DNA of 64,000 nucleotides from Closterium sp. NIES-65. Lineage: Eukaryota; Streptophyta; Zygnematophyceae; Desmidiales; Closteriaceae. The notes under the pieces were generated by a model. It was not told the origin of the DNA. It saw nothing but the letters and a program-made list of their open reading frames with translations, and ran no database searches. The stretch is from the NCBI GenBank assembly GCA_948144175.1, contig CANXME010002336.1:124001-188000 (forward strand), written 5' to 3'. Position numbers and translations under genes: made by a program. Shown piece after piece: positions 23,562 to 35,350 of the stretch (the stretch's first letter is position 1; the number at the start of each line of letters is the position of its first letter).

Positions 23562-24650
23562 TGTTGGGTGCAAATTCACATTGCACGACATCCTGCCATC
23601 TGTTTGTACGAGTATGCGTGTGCGAATGCATTTGGGTTTGAATAGAATGTTCGTGTGTTTGTTTGCTTTCGCAATTTTCGCTTGAAGCATTTGCAGGTAC
23701 TCGCGCATTATGCACTTCGGCACAACATTGTACGCGCTATGAACAGTACAAGCAGAAAGGACGAGCTCGCAAAGGAACCCAAGATGGAAGTTTTTCGGTT
23801 CAACTTACTTGATTGCGCAGATTCAGTTCTATCCAACTCGAAATTGTACTGTTTTGTTTGGTTGACTATAGTGTAGCAGGGCAGGCACTATAGGGGTACA
23901 ATTTAGGTGAAGGTTGGATGTTGTTTGTCTGTATCTGCTTGCTACAGGGCCAGGGGAAACCAGCGGAACCAGCATTTGGCTGGTTGGGCAAAGACAAAAC
24001 AGGTACTGTTTTTAGAACCTGGATCTGGTCGTTGTTTTCCCAGGTTGAAAAAACAGAACCAGAGGTTGTTTTTCCAACCTACCACCTGCTGTTTTGTCCA
24101 GCCAGGTTGGTTTTGTTGCTTGGAATTATTTGGGATCATCCCTAGTTGTTCCCTGGTTGAGTCCAAAGGTCCTTGCTAGCTAGAACTATATATTCCTTCT
24201 CTATTTGTACCTGAATATAGTGAATTTGATTCAAGCAAATTCCTCTCTTCCTGGAATTTCTACGCGGTTCAACAGCGTAATGCTACCCGAGTCAATACTA
24301 GTACACTAGCACTCCAACGCTAGGTAAACGTTGCCCGATCCATAACTTCGTAATGGCACAACTTTTCGCGAGGCAACTTGGCTTATTTTAGAGCTCTTGG
24401 AGCGAGCTTCGATATAGGAAATTCTCAGCTTAATCCGATCGACGGTCTGCACTCTACGCTGCGCGACATTCAAGGTATTCTTGCTGTTTTGACTAAGTCC
24501 CTCTTGATCCCTCTCTCTACAAACTCGGACCCGAGGATAGGGGCTGGTCTTGTACCAGGCACCCAAGGACCCTTGGAGGTGACCCCAAGGAAAGGTTTTA
24601 AGTGTCATAAAGTCTTAAAAGCTTGAGTTTATTAGGACCTTACACCAACA
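23562..24650 (+). repeat. Copia-A 3' LTR, shared with a second internal region
   Basis: It is 1089 bp, TGTTGGG...CCAACA, directly after the polypurine tract, so a 3' LTR. It is also followed by AGC and TGGTATCAGAGC, so it serves as the 5' LTR of the next internal region. Confidence 0.92.
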
Positions 24651-24653
24651 AGC

Positions 24654-24873
24654 TGGTATCAGAGCAGTCTCGGGTTCGAATCCCGGTGTATGCACATGTA
24701 GGCCGGTGCCGCTGTGCTAAGTCCTGGGCCTCCCAGTGTGGGGGGGTGTCAGTAGATTTGCACTGTGGATGCCCGATTGATCCTGGAGAGGGTTACAAGC
24801 GCGTTCGCTTGGGGGGTTATGGGCGCACTGACTCGATGGTCTAGTGGTTGGGATTCTGACATGGTATCAGAGC
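24654..24873. repeat. Permuted tRNA-like/SINE-like 208-bp unit inserted at the primer-binding site
   Basis: The primer-binding word TGGTATCAGAGC occurs twice, at 24654-24665 and 24862-24873, with a period of 208 bp. Just after the first copy lies a polymerase III box B (GGTTCGAATCC) within a T-arm-like hairpin. Just before the second copy lies a box A-like TGGTCTAGTGGTTGG. Read circularly, box A, a TCTGA/TCAGA stem with a 7-nt loop, and box B come in tRNA order and spacing. The acceptor strands do not pair, so it is not a tRNA gene. I interpret it as one circularly permuted unit of a tRNA-derived SINE, recombined in through the shared 12-mer. Confidence 0.6.
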
Positions 24874-24904
24874 TGCGTTATAGTGATCCTCGACAAAGGT
24901 AGCT

Positions 24905-27900
24905 ATGGCGGGCAACACCTCGACGGGAGCTGGTGAATCTTCAGCCCAAGATTGTAGCGGCATCCATGATTCTGGTGTTTCAGCGCCAAGGGGAGCGCGA
25001 ATGGTGAGGAGGTGTTGAAGAATTTCATCGTCGAGAAGTTCAATGGTGAGGGCTATGATGATTGGGGCCGGAAAATGCAACTGTATTTCCGTCAGATTGG
25101 ATTGCTGAAACTAATGATTGGGGAAGAGCCTAGACCGAGTGACTCCGCGCTGCATGAAGATTGGGATGAGCGCTCCTCGGCTTGCTACTATTTGATGTCG
25201 CAGAGTTTGGAGCTGAACCAGCGTCACCACGTCATGCACCTGGTGCCTAAGGTTGAGTGCGGTCCGAAGGCGTGGACCGTGTTAGGAGCTGCACGCCCCG
25301 ACCTCCGTTGTTGCAACGTTGATGCTGGAGAGGGAGCTGTCCGCGTTGCGCCTGAGTGAGGGAGAGCCGATGCGACCTGTCCTGGACAAGTTGCGCGACC
25401 TCTACGCGAAGTTGTCGACCGCGGGAATCACCTACCCAGAGCAGACCAAGTGCCTGAAGATGCTCTCGCTGCTGCCGGAATCATGGCTTCAATTCACGAG
25501 CGGATTGAGCCTGCCGCAGAACCAGAGCTCGTGGACACTCGAGTGGGTGCGGACAAAGATTCTGGAGGAGGACTTCCGTCGCCGTCAACTGAGGGGTGGA
25601 GACGACGGCAGCAGCGGCTACGGATGCAAGGGAGCCGACGTGGCAGAGGACGTGGCTTCGGTGGTGCTGGACGCGGTGCAAAGAAGAACGACGACTCCAA
25701 CAACCAAGAATGAGATACCGGTTGGGGTCGCGGTGCGAAATCTGGACGTGGGGGCAAGTGGGGTGCTGGTGGCAAAATGAAAGGGAGTTGCTGGTATTGT
25801 GAGAAGGAGGGGCACCCCTGGATTTTGTGCTATAAGAAACCCGATGGATGGACCCCCCAGAATCGTCACCAGGATGGCGGCGCGCGGAGGAACCAAAAAA
25901 ACGGCGCGAACATGGTCGCTGATTCATCCGACAACAACCCGAAGAGCAACGACAAGAAGAAGGAGCGCACCGCGGGCCAATTCTTCCATATTGGAGAGTA
26001 GGGGGGGCTAGGAGACGCCTCTGCCAAGGTTGGAGAAGAGCTGCACCCCCTGAAGTATTGGGTGTTGGACACGGGCGCTACTTGGACGATGACGCCGCGC
26101 AAAGACCTGCTGGACCACGTACGCGCTGCACCGATCAACGAGGTGTGCTCCGCCTCTGGACATGCGCTGAAGGTGGCTGGTGCGGGACGAGCTGCGTTTA
26201 AGGGAGCGGATGGCAGGCCGGGGGTGCTGCACGACATTCTTCTCGTTCCTGAACTCAAGGCCATCCTCATCTCCCTCCGTAAGCTTGGCAAGGCTGGGGT
26301 GAGTACTAACACGGATGGGGCACGCACTTACAAGGGGCAGCTGGGCAATCGAGTGCTTTGGGATCTGCACGAGAGCACGGACGTGTACAGATCCATGTGG
26401 CAGCTGCCGACATTGGCGTGGCACGGTGGGGGCCAGGCTGGAGAGGGGTCTGCATCCCAGGGGGAGTGCAATGCGGTTGGAGGGGTTGGTGTGAAAGTGT
26501 CGGCCAGATCTGGGGAGACGGAGTGGGCAACGGCACACCGACGCTTGGGGCATGTGGCAATGCCCTTGTTGAAGCAGTTGGAGAAAGATGGAGCCGTTAA
26601 GGGTCTGAAGCTGAACGCACAGCCACCTGATGAGAATTGTGAAGTCTGTTTGCTCTCAAAGTTTACCCGTTTCTCCTTCCTTAGTGTGGCAGGCAGAAGC
26701 AAGAAGCCATTGGAGCTGGTCCACATGGACTTGGTGGGGCCACTGCCGGTTCAGGGACACAAGGGGGAGCAATACTTTGTGACCATAGTCGATGATTGGA
26801 GCAGGCTTATGTGGGCATATCCGCTGAAGCAGAAGGACCTTGCCGCCTCTACGATACGGGAAGATTGGCTGCCATTCGTGGAGAAGCAAGCGGAGTGTGT
26901 GGTGAAGCGGATTAGGACAGATCGGGGTGGTGAGTTCCTTGGAGCTGAGATGACGGCCTGGCTCAAGAAGCAGGGCATCCAGAGGGAGCTGACCACGGCT
27001 TACACCCCACAGTCTAACAGTGTAGCAAAACGGGCGAACCGGACAATTCTGGAGACAGCTAGGGCGCTGCTCATAGAATCTGGGCTGGGCAACTTGATGT
27101 GGCCCCATGCTGTTCGGCACACTACCGTCGCTAGGAACAGGGTACTCACAAAGGTTGGGGATGACTCGTGGGTGCCGTTGGAGAGGTGGCTTGGGAGGAA
27201 GCCGCCGGTGGACATGCTGAGGGTGTTCGGTTGCATGGCAGTCGCCCACGTCCCCAAGACCTACCGCAGTAAGTTGGGGGCGAGTTCAATCTGGTGTGTG
27301 GATTTGGGGCTGGCTGCTGAGAGCAAGGGATGGCTGCTGTGGGAACTTTCCAAGGGTGTGTTGTTTGATAGCAGGGATGTGAAGTTTGTTGAGGGCATGA
27401 TGTATGGGAGCTGGGAGAAACAGCCGAAGGCCAAGGTGTCCCAGCAAATGGAGCACATCACCATGCAGCTAGACCTGACTCCTAGTGTGTGGGAGGAGGG
27501 AGAGGAGGCAGCTGCAGAGGGAGGTGATGGAAAGAAGGTACAGGAGGCACTTGCTGGTGGAGAAAATGATGTGGAGACTGGCACTAGTGGAGCTGCTGGA
27601 TCTGAGGGGAGAGAGCAGCAGCAGGGGAAAACTAAGAAGCCGAAGGGTGTCGTTATGAAGGGATGGGAGACACCCGTCTCCAGGCCAGGACGTACCCGTA
27701 TGGCTACTAAGAAGCTGACTGCAGGAGCTGATGTAGCGGAGCAGCAGCTTGGGACCGAGGAGGCATTACTGATTCTACCGCATGGCTATGATCCGGATGA
27801 GGAGGATGAACCTGCCTACTGTTTTCTTGCCCCTGCACTAGAGGAACTAGCTAGCATGGAGGAGGCATTAGCTTGACCAGATAGGGAGAAGTGGCTGGTT

Positions 27901-28690
27901 TCCAAGGATGCTGAGTACCAGAGCCTGCTAGAGAATGGGACATGGGAGCTGGTGGTGCTGCCTGAGGGGAAGAAAGCCGTACAGTGCAAATGGGTGCTAA
28001 GGATCAAGACCGATGACTAGGGACAGGTCACCATCTACAAGAGTAGGCTGGTGGCTAAGGGGTTTATGCAGAAGGAGAAGCGGGACTTCAATGAGGTCTT
28101 TGCTCCCACTGCCAGACCCCTTACCCTTCGTGTCTTGTTGGCAGATGCAACCGTTAGTGGGAAATTGATCATTCAGATGGATATATCAACTGCATTTCTC
28201 AATGGGATCTTAGAGGAGGATGTGTACATGACGCAGCCACCTGGGTATGAGGATGGTACGGGCAACGTGTGCAAGCTGAAAAAGTCCATCTACGGCTTGA
28301 AGCACGCGCCACGCTTCTGGGACCGGAAGTTGGCAGCTGTTTTAGAGGAGATGGGATTCAGGACCAGCAGCTGTGATGAGAGCCTCTTTCTCAAGGGGGA
28401 GGGGGAGAAGCTGGTGCTGTTTCTGGTCTATGTGGACGACATTCTTCTCTTTAGCAGCAGCATGAAGGAGATCCATAAAGGTGCCGCAGCAGCTAATGGA
28501 GAACTTCAAGTGCAAGAACCTTGGGGAGGTAAAGTACTACCTTGGGATGAACGTGGAGAGGGATCTGGATCACAGGTGGTTGAAGATGCATCAGGAGAAG
28601 TTCATCAAGGAGCTGGGGGAGATCTACGAGATTGAGAAAGAGCGCAAGGTTGCAACTCCCCTGCCAGCAGAATTCAAGCTTGTGAAAGGT
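24905..28690 (+). pseudogene. Copia-A gag-pol, second tandem internal region, 3' truncated
   Basis: Gag starts at ATG 24905 but lost ~19 bp around 25003 and has shifts near 25285 and 25625. The zinc knuckle (CWYCEKEGHPWILC) is at ~25790-25835. A TAG at ~25999 precedes a 604-residue frame (26062-27876) with protease (LDTGATWTMTP), preintegrase, integrase (VHMDLVGPLPV; RTDRGGEFLG; SNSVAKRANR, where the catalytic glutamate of AERANR has become lysine) and the start of RT. TGA at 27874 and TAG at 28018 follow. RT (28051 on) keeps MDISTAFLNG and YVDDILLFSS, then shifts near 28480. Coding stops at ~28690 inside the connection region, fused to LTR J; RNase H is missing. Confidence 0.92.
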
Positions 28691-29619
28691 CTTTGTATGC
28701 GCTATGAACAGCACAAACTGAAAGGACGAGCTCGCAAAGGAACCCAAGGTGGAAGCTTTGCGGTTTGGCTTACTTGATTGCGCTGATTCAGTTCTATCCA
28801 ACTCGAAATTGTACTGTTTTGTTTGGTTGACTATAGTGTAGCAGGGCAGGCACTATAGGGGTACAATTTAGGTGAAGGTTGGATGTTGTTTGTCTGTATC
28901 TGCATGCTACAGGGCCAGGGGAAACCAGCGGAACCAGCATTTGGCTGGTTGGGCAACGACAAAACAGGTTCTGTTTTTAGGACCTGAACCTGGTTGTTGT
29001 TTTCCCAGGTTGGAAAAACAGAACCAGAGGTTGTTTACCAACCTACCACCTGCTGTTTTGTCCAGCCAGGTTGGTTCTGTTGCTTGGAATTATTTGGGAT
29101 CATCCCTAGTTGTTCCCAGGTTTATTCCCAAGGTCCTTGCTAGCTAGAACTATATATTCCTTCTCTGTTTGTACTTGAATATACTGAAATTGATTCAAGC
29201 GAATTCCTTCCTAGCTGGAATTTCGTTTCTACGCGGTGCGACGGCGGAATGCTACCCGAGTCAACGCTAGTACGCTAGCACTCCAACGCTAGGCAAACGC
29301 TGTCCAAGCCATAACTTCGTAATGGCAGAACTTTTCGCGAGGCAACTTGGTTCATTGTAAAGCTCTTAGAACGAGCTTTGATATAGGAAATTCTCACCTT
29401 TATCCGATCGACGGTCTGCACGATACGCTGCGCGACGTTCAAGGTACTCTTGCTGTTTTGACTAAGTCCCTCTTGATCCCTCTCTCTACAAACTCGGACC
29501 CGAGGATAGGGGCTGATCTTGTACCAGGCACCCAAGGACCCTTGGAGGTGACCCCGAGGAGAGGTTTTAAGTGTGATAAAGTCTTAATAGCTTGAGTTTA
29601 TTAGGCCCTTACACCAACA
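28691..29619 (+). repeat. Copia-A 3' LTR lacking its first ~160 bp (LTR J)
   Basis: It begins near TGCGCTATGAACAG inside the LTR, fused to pol, and ends with the normal CCAACA at 29619. GGATG and the inner part of another LTR follow immediately. Confidence 0.88.
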
Positions 29620-30358
29620 GGATGTTGTTTGTCTGTATCTGCATGCTACAGGGCCAGGGGAAACCAGCGGAACCAGCATTTGGCTGGTTGGGCAAAGACA
29701 AAACAGGTTCTGTTTTTAGGACCTGAACCTGGTTGTTGTTTTCCCAGGTTGGAAAAACAGAACCAGAGGTTGTTCACCAACCTACCACCTGCTATTTTGT
29801 CCAGCCATGTTGGTTCTGTTGCTTGGAATTATTTGGGATCATCCCTGGTTGTTCCCAGGTTGATTCTGAAGGTCCTTGCTAGCTAGAGCTATTTATTCCT
29901 TCTCTGTTTGTACCTGAATATAGTGAAATTGATTCAAGCGAATTCCTCCCTTCCTGGAATTTCGTTTCTACGCGGTGCGACGGCGGAATGCTACCCGAGT
30001 CAACGCTAGTACGCTAGTGCTCCAACGCTAGGCTAACGCTGTCTGAGCCATAACTTCGTAATGGCAGAACTTTTCGCGAGGCAACTTGACTTATTTTAAA
30101 GCTCTTAGAGTGAGCTTCGATATAGGAAATTCTCAGCTTAATCCGATTTACGGTCTGCACGATACGCTGCGCGACGTTCAAGGTACTCTTGCTGTTTTGA
30201 CTAAGTCCCTCTTGATCCCTCTCTCTACAAACTCGGACCCGAGGATAGGGGCAGGTCTTGTTCCGGGCACCCAAGGACCCTTGGAGGTGACCCCGAGGAG
30301 AGGTTTTAAGTTTGATTAAGTCTTAATAGCTTGAGTTTATTAGGCCCTTACACCAACA
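29620..30358 (+). repeat. Copia-A 5' LTR lacking its first ~355 bp (LTR K)
   Basis: It starts at GGATGTTGTTTGTCTG, an internal LTR position, and ends with CCAACA followed by a primer-binding site. The junction with LTR J is what the right border of an insertion into this LTR would look like, with GGATG as target duplication. Confidence 0.88.
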
Positions 30359-30361
30359 AGC

Positions 30362-30373
30362 TGGTATCAGAGC
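30362..30373 (+). other. Copia-A primer-binding site
   Basis: TGGTATCAGAGC lies three bases after LTR K. Confidence 0.85.
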
Positions 30374-30403
30374 TGGGTTATAGTGATCCTCGATAAAGGT
30401 AGC

Positions 30404-32210
30404 TATGGGGGGCAACACTTGACGGGAGCTGGTGAATCTTCAGCCCAAGATTGTAGCGGCAGCCAAGATTCTGGTGTTTCTGCGCCAAGGGGAGCGCGAA
30501 CAAGCCAGGGCTCGCTGATCAAAGAGGTGCTGAAAAACTTCACCGTCGAGAAGTTCAATGGTGAGGGCTATGATGATTGGGCCTGGAAAATGCAACTCTA
30601 TTTCCGTTAGATTGGATTGCTGAAACTAATGATTGGGGAGGAGCCTAGACCGAATGACCCCGCCCTTTACGAAGATTGGGACGAGCGCGCCTCGGCTGGC
30701 TACTACTTGATGTCGCAAAGTTTGGAGCTAAACCAGCATCACCACATCATGCACCTGCTGCCGGAGGTTGAGTGCGGTCCGAAGGCGTGGACCGTGTTGA
30801 AGGAGCTGCACGCCCCGACCTCCGTTGCTGCAACATTGATGCTGGAGAGGGAGCTGTCCGCGTTGCGCCTGAGCGAGGAAGAGCCAGTGCAACCTGTCCT
30901 GGACAAATTGCGCGACCTCTACGCGAAGTATGCGACTGCGGGAATCACCTACCCGGAGCAGACCAAGTGTTAGAAGATGCTCTCGCTGCTGCCGGAATCG
31001 TGGCTTCAACTTGAGCAGATTGAGCCTGCCGCAGAACCAGAGCTCGTGGACACTTGAGTGGGTGCGGACAAAGATTCTAGAGGAGGACTTCCGTCGCCGT
31101 CAACTGAAGGGTGAAGACGACGGCAGCAGCTGCTACGGAATGCAAGGAAGCGGACGTGGGAGAGGACGTGGCTTCGGTGGTGCTGGACGCGGTGCAAAGA
31201 AGGACGACGACTCCAACGACCAACAAAGAGGTACCGGTTGGGGTCGCGGTGCGTAATCTGGACGTCGGGGCAAGTCGGGTGCTGGTGGCAAAATGAAAGG
31301 GAGTTGCTGGTATTGTGAGAAGGAGGGGCACCCCTGGTTTTTGTGCTATAAGAAACCCGATGGATGGACCCCCCAGAATCGTCACCAGGATGGCGGCGCG
31401 CGGAGGTACCAGAAAAACGGCACCAACATGGTCGCTGATTCGTCCGACAACAACCCGAAGTGCAACGGCGGTGCGGAGAAGAAGAAGGAGCGCACGGCGG
31501 GCCAATTCTTCCATATTGGGGAGCACGGGGAGCTAGGAGACGCCTCTGCCAAGGTTGGAGCACAGCTGCACCCTCTGGATTATTGGGTGTTGGACACGAG
31601 CGCTGCTTGGACGATGACGCCGCGCGAGGACCTGCTGTACCACGTACGCGCTGCACCGATCAACGACGTGTGCTCCGCCTCTGGACACGCGTTGAAGGTG
31701 GCTGGTGCGGGACGAGCTGCGTTTAAGGGAGCGGATGGCAAGCCGGTGGTGCTACACGACGTTCTCCTCGTTCCTGAACTCAAGGCCAACCTCATCTCCC
31801 TCCGTAAGCTTGGCAAGTCTGGGGTGAGCACTAGCACGGATGGGGCACGCACTTACAAGGGGCAGCTGGGCAATTGGTTGCTTTGGGATCTGCACGAAAG
31901 CAAGGACGTGTACAGATCTATGTGGCAGCTGCCGTCGTTGGCGTGGCATGGTGGGGGGCAGGCTGGAGAGGGGTCTGCATCCCAGGGGGAGTGCAACGCC
32001 GTTGGAGGGGTTGGTGTGAAAGTATCGGCCAGATCTGGGGAGACGGATTGGGCAACTGCACACCGACGTTTGGGGCATGTGGCAATGCCTTTGCTGAAGC
32101 TTTTGGAGAAGGATGGAGCCATTAAGGACTTGAAGCTGAACGGACAACCACCCGATGATAACTGTGAAATTTGCCTCCTTTCAAAGTTCACCCGTTTCCC
32201 CTTCCATAGG
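30404..32210 (+). pseudogene. Copia-A gag, CCHC, protease, preintegrase; cut before integrase
   Basis: The gag ATG at 30404 is followed by a 1-bp loss (CAACACTTGACGG), so the normal frame is only recovered after ~20 codons. TAG at ~30608 and TAG at ~30971 follow, with a short deletion near 31010. A 360-residue frame from 31293 carries the zinc knuckle (CWYCEKEGHPWFLC), the protease, whose active site reads LDTSAAW (glycine of DTG changed to serine), and the preintegrase zinc module (HRRLGH ... CEICLLSK). At 32210 it breaks into foreign segment X just before integrase. Confidence 0.9.
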
Positions 32211-32420
32211 TGTACCCTTTTTGGCGAGCTTCGAAATCACTTGAGGCTTGACACCAAGGCTTGGGCTCTTCATCACAAACTCATCCTTGAATTCTTGATG
32301 GGTCTGCTGCACACACCTGCGACACACCGAACGTTCGACACAGGACAAAATAGAAACCGCGCACAACAAAAATAGAAACCGCGCGCGAGACACAAACGAC
32401 CGCGTAACACGCGTTTAGCG
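32211..32420 (+). repeat. Segment X, copy 1 (inverted repeat of 35351-35560)
   Basis: This 210-bp segment replaces integrase and the first part of RT. It is reverse-complementary to 35351-35560 with only about 6 mismatches by eye. Its Copia-side junction (GCGTTTAGCG then TGCTGGTAC) is the same in both copies, so the X-RT fusion existed before it was duplicated. It resembles neither Copia-A nor the Gypsy elements here. No domain is recognised. Confidence 0.85.
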
Positions 32421-33188
32421 GTGCTGGTACCAGAAGTTGGCAGCTGTTTTAGAGGAGATGGGATTCAGGACCAGCAGCTGTGATGAGAGCCTCTTTCTCA
32501 AGGGGGAGGGGGAGAAGCTGGTGCTGTTTCTGGTCTATGTGGACGACATTCTTCTCTTTAGCAGCAGCATGAAGGAGATCCAGAAGGTGCAGCAGCAGCT
32601 GATGGAGAACTTCAAGTGCAAGAACCTTGGGGAGGTAAAGTACCACCTCGAGATGCACGTGGAGAGGGATCTTGATCACAGGTGGTTGAAGCTGCACCAG
32701 GAGAGGTTCATCAAGGAGCTGGGGGAGAAGTACGGGATTAAGAATGAGCGCAAAGTTGCAACTCCCCTGGCAGCAGAATTCAAGCTTGTGAAAGCTGCAG
32801 AGGATGAAGGGGTTGAAGCCGAGGAGCAGTAGCAATTTCAGTCCTTGGTGGGCAGCCTCTTGTATGCAGCAGTTCACACGAGGCCCGACATCTCTTTCTC
32901 GGTTGGGCAGCTGGCTAGGGTGGTGCAGAATCCATCAGAGGAGCAGGTGGCTGCAGCTAAGCGTGTGGTGCAGTATCTGAACTCTCACCCAAGCATTGGA
33001 GTTCAATACTCCGCATCTGCACAGATAAAGCAGGAAAGGGTTGAGGTGCAGAAAGAGAAGCGGGAGAGGCTTGGAGAAGGCAAGCTCTTTCTCACTTGCT
33101 TTACCGATGCTACGTAGGCCTCTGAGAAGGAGGATTCCTCATCAATGGAAGGATATATCTGCGTAGTTGGGGGAGGACCGGTTACTTG
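32421..33188 (+). pseudogene. Copia-A RT C-half and part of RNase H
   Basis: It begins within RT at WYQKLAAVLEEMGF and includes the intact YVDDILLFSS loop (~32535), KYHLEMHVERDLDHRW, the connection region with an in-frame TAG at ~32828, and the first half of RNase H (LTCFTDAT, then a TAG at ~33115, then GGYICVVGGGPVT with GG changed to EG). It stops at 33188 where LTR ends begin. It forms the left arm of an inverted duplication with 34298-35350. Confidence 0.9.
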
Positions 33189-34297
33189 TGTTGGTTTAAG
33201 GGCCTGTTGGTGTAAGGGCCTAATAAAATCAAGCTATGAAAACTTTGTCACACTTAAAATCTCTCCTCAGGGTCACCTCCAAGGGTCCTTGGGTGCCAAG
33301 TACAAGACCAGTCCCTATCCTCGGGTCCGAGTTTGTAGAGAGAGGGATCAAGAGGGACTTAGTCAAAACAGCAAGAGTACCTTGAACGTCGCGCAGCGTA
33401 TCGTGCAGACCGTCGACCGGATTAAGCTGAGAATTTCCTATATCGAAGCTCACTCAAAGAGCTTTAAAATAAGCCAAGTTGCCTCGTGAAAAGTTATGCC
33501 ATTACGAAGTTATGGCTCGGACAGCATTTGCCTAGCGTTCGAGTGCTAGCGTACTAGCGTTGACTCGGGTAGCATTCCGCCGTCGCACCGCGTAGAAACG
33601 AAATTCCAGGAGGGGAGGAATTCGCTTGAATCAAATTGACTATATTCAGGTACAAACAGAGAAGGAATATATAGTTCTAGCTAGCAAGGACCTTGGGAAT
33701 AAACCTGGGAACAACTAGGGATGATCCCAACTAATTCCAAGCAACAGAACCAACCTGGCTGGACAAAACAGCAGGTGGTAGGTTGGTAAACAACCTCTGG
33801 TTCTGTTTTTCCAACCGGGGAAAACAACAACCAGGTTCAGGTCCTAAAAACAGAACTTGTTTTGTCTTTGCCCAACCAGCCAAATGCTGGTTCCGCTGGT
33901 TTCCCCTGGCCCTCTAGCAAGCAGATACAGACAAACAACATCCAACCTTTACCTAAATTTTACCCCTATAGTGCCTGCCCTGCTACACTATAGTCAACCA
34001 AACAAAACAGTACAATTTCGAGTTGGATAGAACTGAATCTGCGCAATCAAGTAAGTTGAACTGCAAAGCTTCCATCTTGGGTTCCTTTGCAAGCTCGTTC
34101 TTTCTGCTTGTTCTGTTCATAACGAGTACAATGTTGTGCCGAAGTGCATAATGCGCGAGTACCTGCAAATGCTTCAAGCGAAAATTGCGAAAGCAAACAA
34201 ACACTGGAACATTCCATTCACACCCAAATGCATTCGCACACGCATACTCATACAAACAGATGGCAGGATGTCGTGCAATGTGTATTTGCACCCAACA
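33189..34297 (-). repeat. Copia-A 3' LTR (LTR L) with a 16-bp extra LTR terminus
   Basis: A full 1093-bp LTR in minus orientation occupies 33205-34297, next to the polypurine tract at 34298-34315. Beyond its CCAACA end another GGCCCTTAAACCAACA (33204-33189) repeats the LTR tail. This fits insertion at GGCCC inside the last bases of an older LTR. Confidence 0.88.
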
Positions 34298-35350
34298 CAC
34301 TCCCCCTCAGCCTGCCGGCTACATCCCCATCATTCCATACTAGTTCATGCTCATTCCACTCATGCGCACACAACGCCAATGAGGCTCATCCGCAAGCCTC
34401 TTGGTGAGGAAGTCTGCTGGCTGCTGGTGAGTCTTGATGTAGATCGGATTCACCATCCCCCTCTTCACCTCCTTACGTTGCCAGTGCCACTTGATACACA
34501 TGTGCTTATTGAGCCCATGAAGCACAGCGTTCCTGGCCATCCCAAGAGCCCCCTTGCTATCACAAAACAGCGGCGTAGCAACCTTTTGCACCTGGCCAAT
34601 CTCCTCCAACAGTCTCCTCAACCAAATTACCTCCTTCTCCCCATGGAACATCGCCATGTAGCATCAGTATAGCAAGTGAGAAAGAGCTTGCCTTCTCCAA
34701 GCCTCTCCCCCTTCTCTTTCAGCACCTCAACCTCTTTCTGCTTCACCTGTGCAGATGCGGATTATTGAACTCCAATGCTTGGGTGAGAGTTCAGATACTT
34801 CACCACACGCTCAGGTGCATCCACCTGCTCCTGTGATGGATTCTGCACCACCCTAGCCAGCTGCCTAACCGAGAAAGAGATGTCGGGCCTCGTGTGAACT
34901 GCTGCATACAAGAGGCTGCCCACCAAGGACTGAAATTGCTGCTGCTCCTCGGCTTCAACCCCTTCATTCTCTGCACCTTTCACAAGCTTGAATTCTGCTG
35001 GCAGGGGAGTTGCAACCTTGCGCTCATTCTCAATCCCGTAATCCTCCCCCAGCTCCTTGATGAACTTCTCTTGGTGCAGCTTCAACCACCTGTGATCCAG
35101 ATCCCTCTCTACGTGCATCCCAAGGTAGTACTTTACCTCCCCAAGGTTCTTGCACTTGAAGTTCTCCATCAGCTGCTGCTGCACCTTCTGGATCTCCTTG
35201 ATGCTGCTGCTAAAGAGAAGAATGTCGTCCACATAGACCAGAAACAGCACCAGCTTCTCCCCCTCCCACTTGAGAAAGAGGCTCTCATCACAGCTGCTGG
35301 TCCTGAATCCCATCTCCTCTAAAACAGCTGCCAACTTCTTGTACCAGCAG
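34298..35350 (-). pseudogene. Copia-A RT C-half and RNase H, right arm of the inverted pair
   Basis: The minus strand runs from the X junction (35350) through RT (CDESLFLKWEGEKLVLFLV, YVDDILLFSS) and the connection region, with TAA near 34762, to RNase H C-terminus (LFCDSKGALGMARNA; ADFLTKRLADEPHW) and the polypurine tract. The RNase H middle is deleted: the sequence jumps from CTGATGCTAC to ATGGCGATG near 34658, removing the catalytic block between TDAT and EYMAM. Together with X (35560-35351) and LTR L it is a chimeric, non-functional element oriented leftwards. Confidence 0.9.

Larger units (their letters stand above)
16749..24650 (+). mobile_element. Copia-A element with both LTRs and a nested solo LTR
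   Basis: This is the only Copia-A copy here with 5' LTR (16749-17840), primer-binding site, gag, pol, polypurine tract and 3' LTR (23562-24650). After discounting the nested LTR plus one target-site copy (1067 bp) the element is about 6.8 kb. Flanking 5-bp target duplications are not visible: GCACC precedes the 5' LTR, and AGCTGG, i.e. a second primer-binding region, follows the 3' LTR. It therefore shares its last LTR with a second internal region, as expected after LTR-LTR recombination. All coding parts are broken. Confidence 0.9.

Noticed and set aside
24654..24873. A permuted tRNA gene at 24.7-24.9 kb
   Set aside because: Box A, box B and an anticodon-type stem can be arranged, but the acceptor strands do not pair and position 33 would be A, so a functional tRNA is unlikely.
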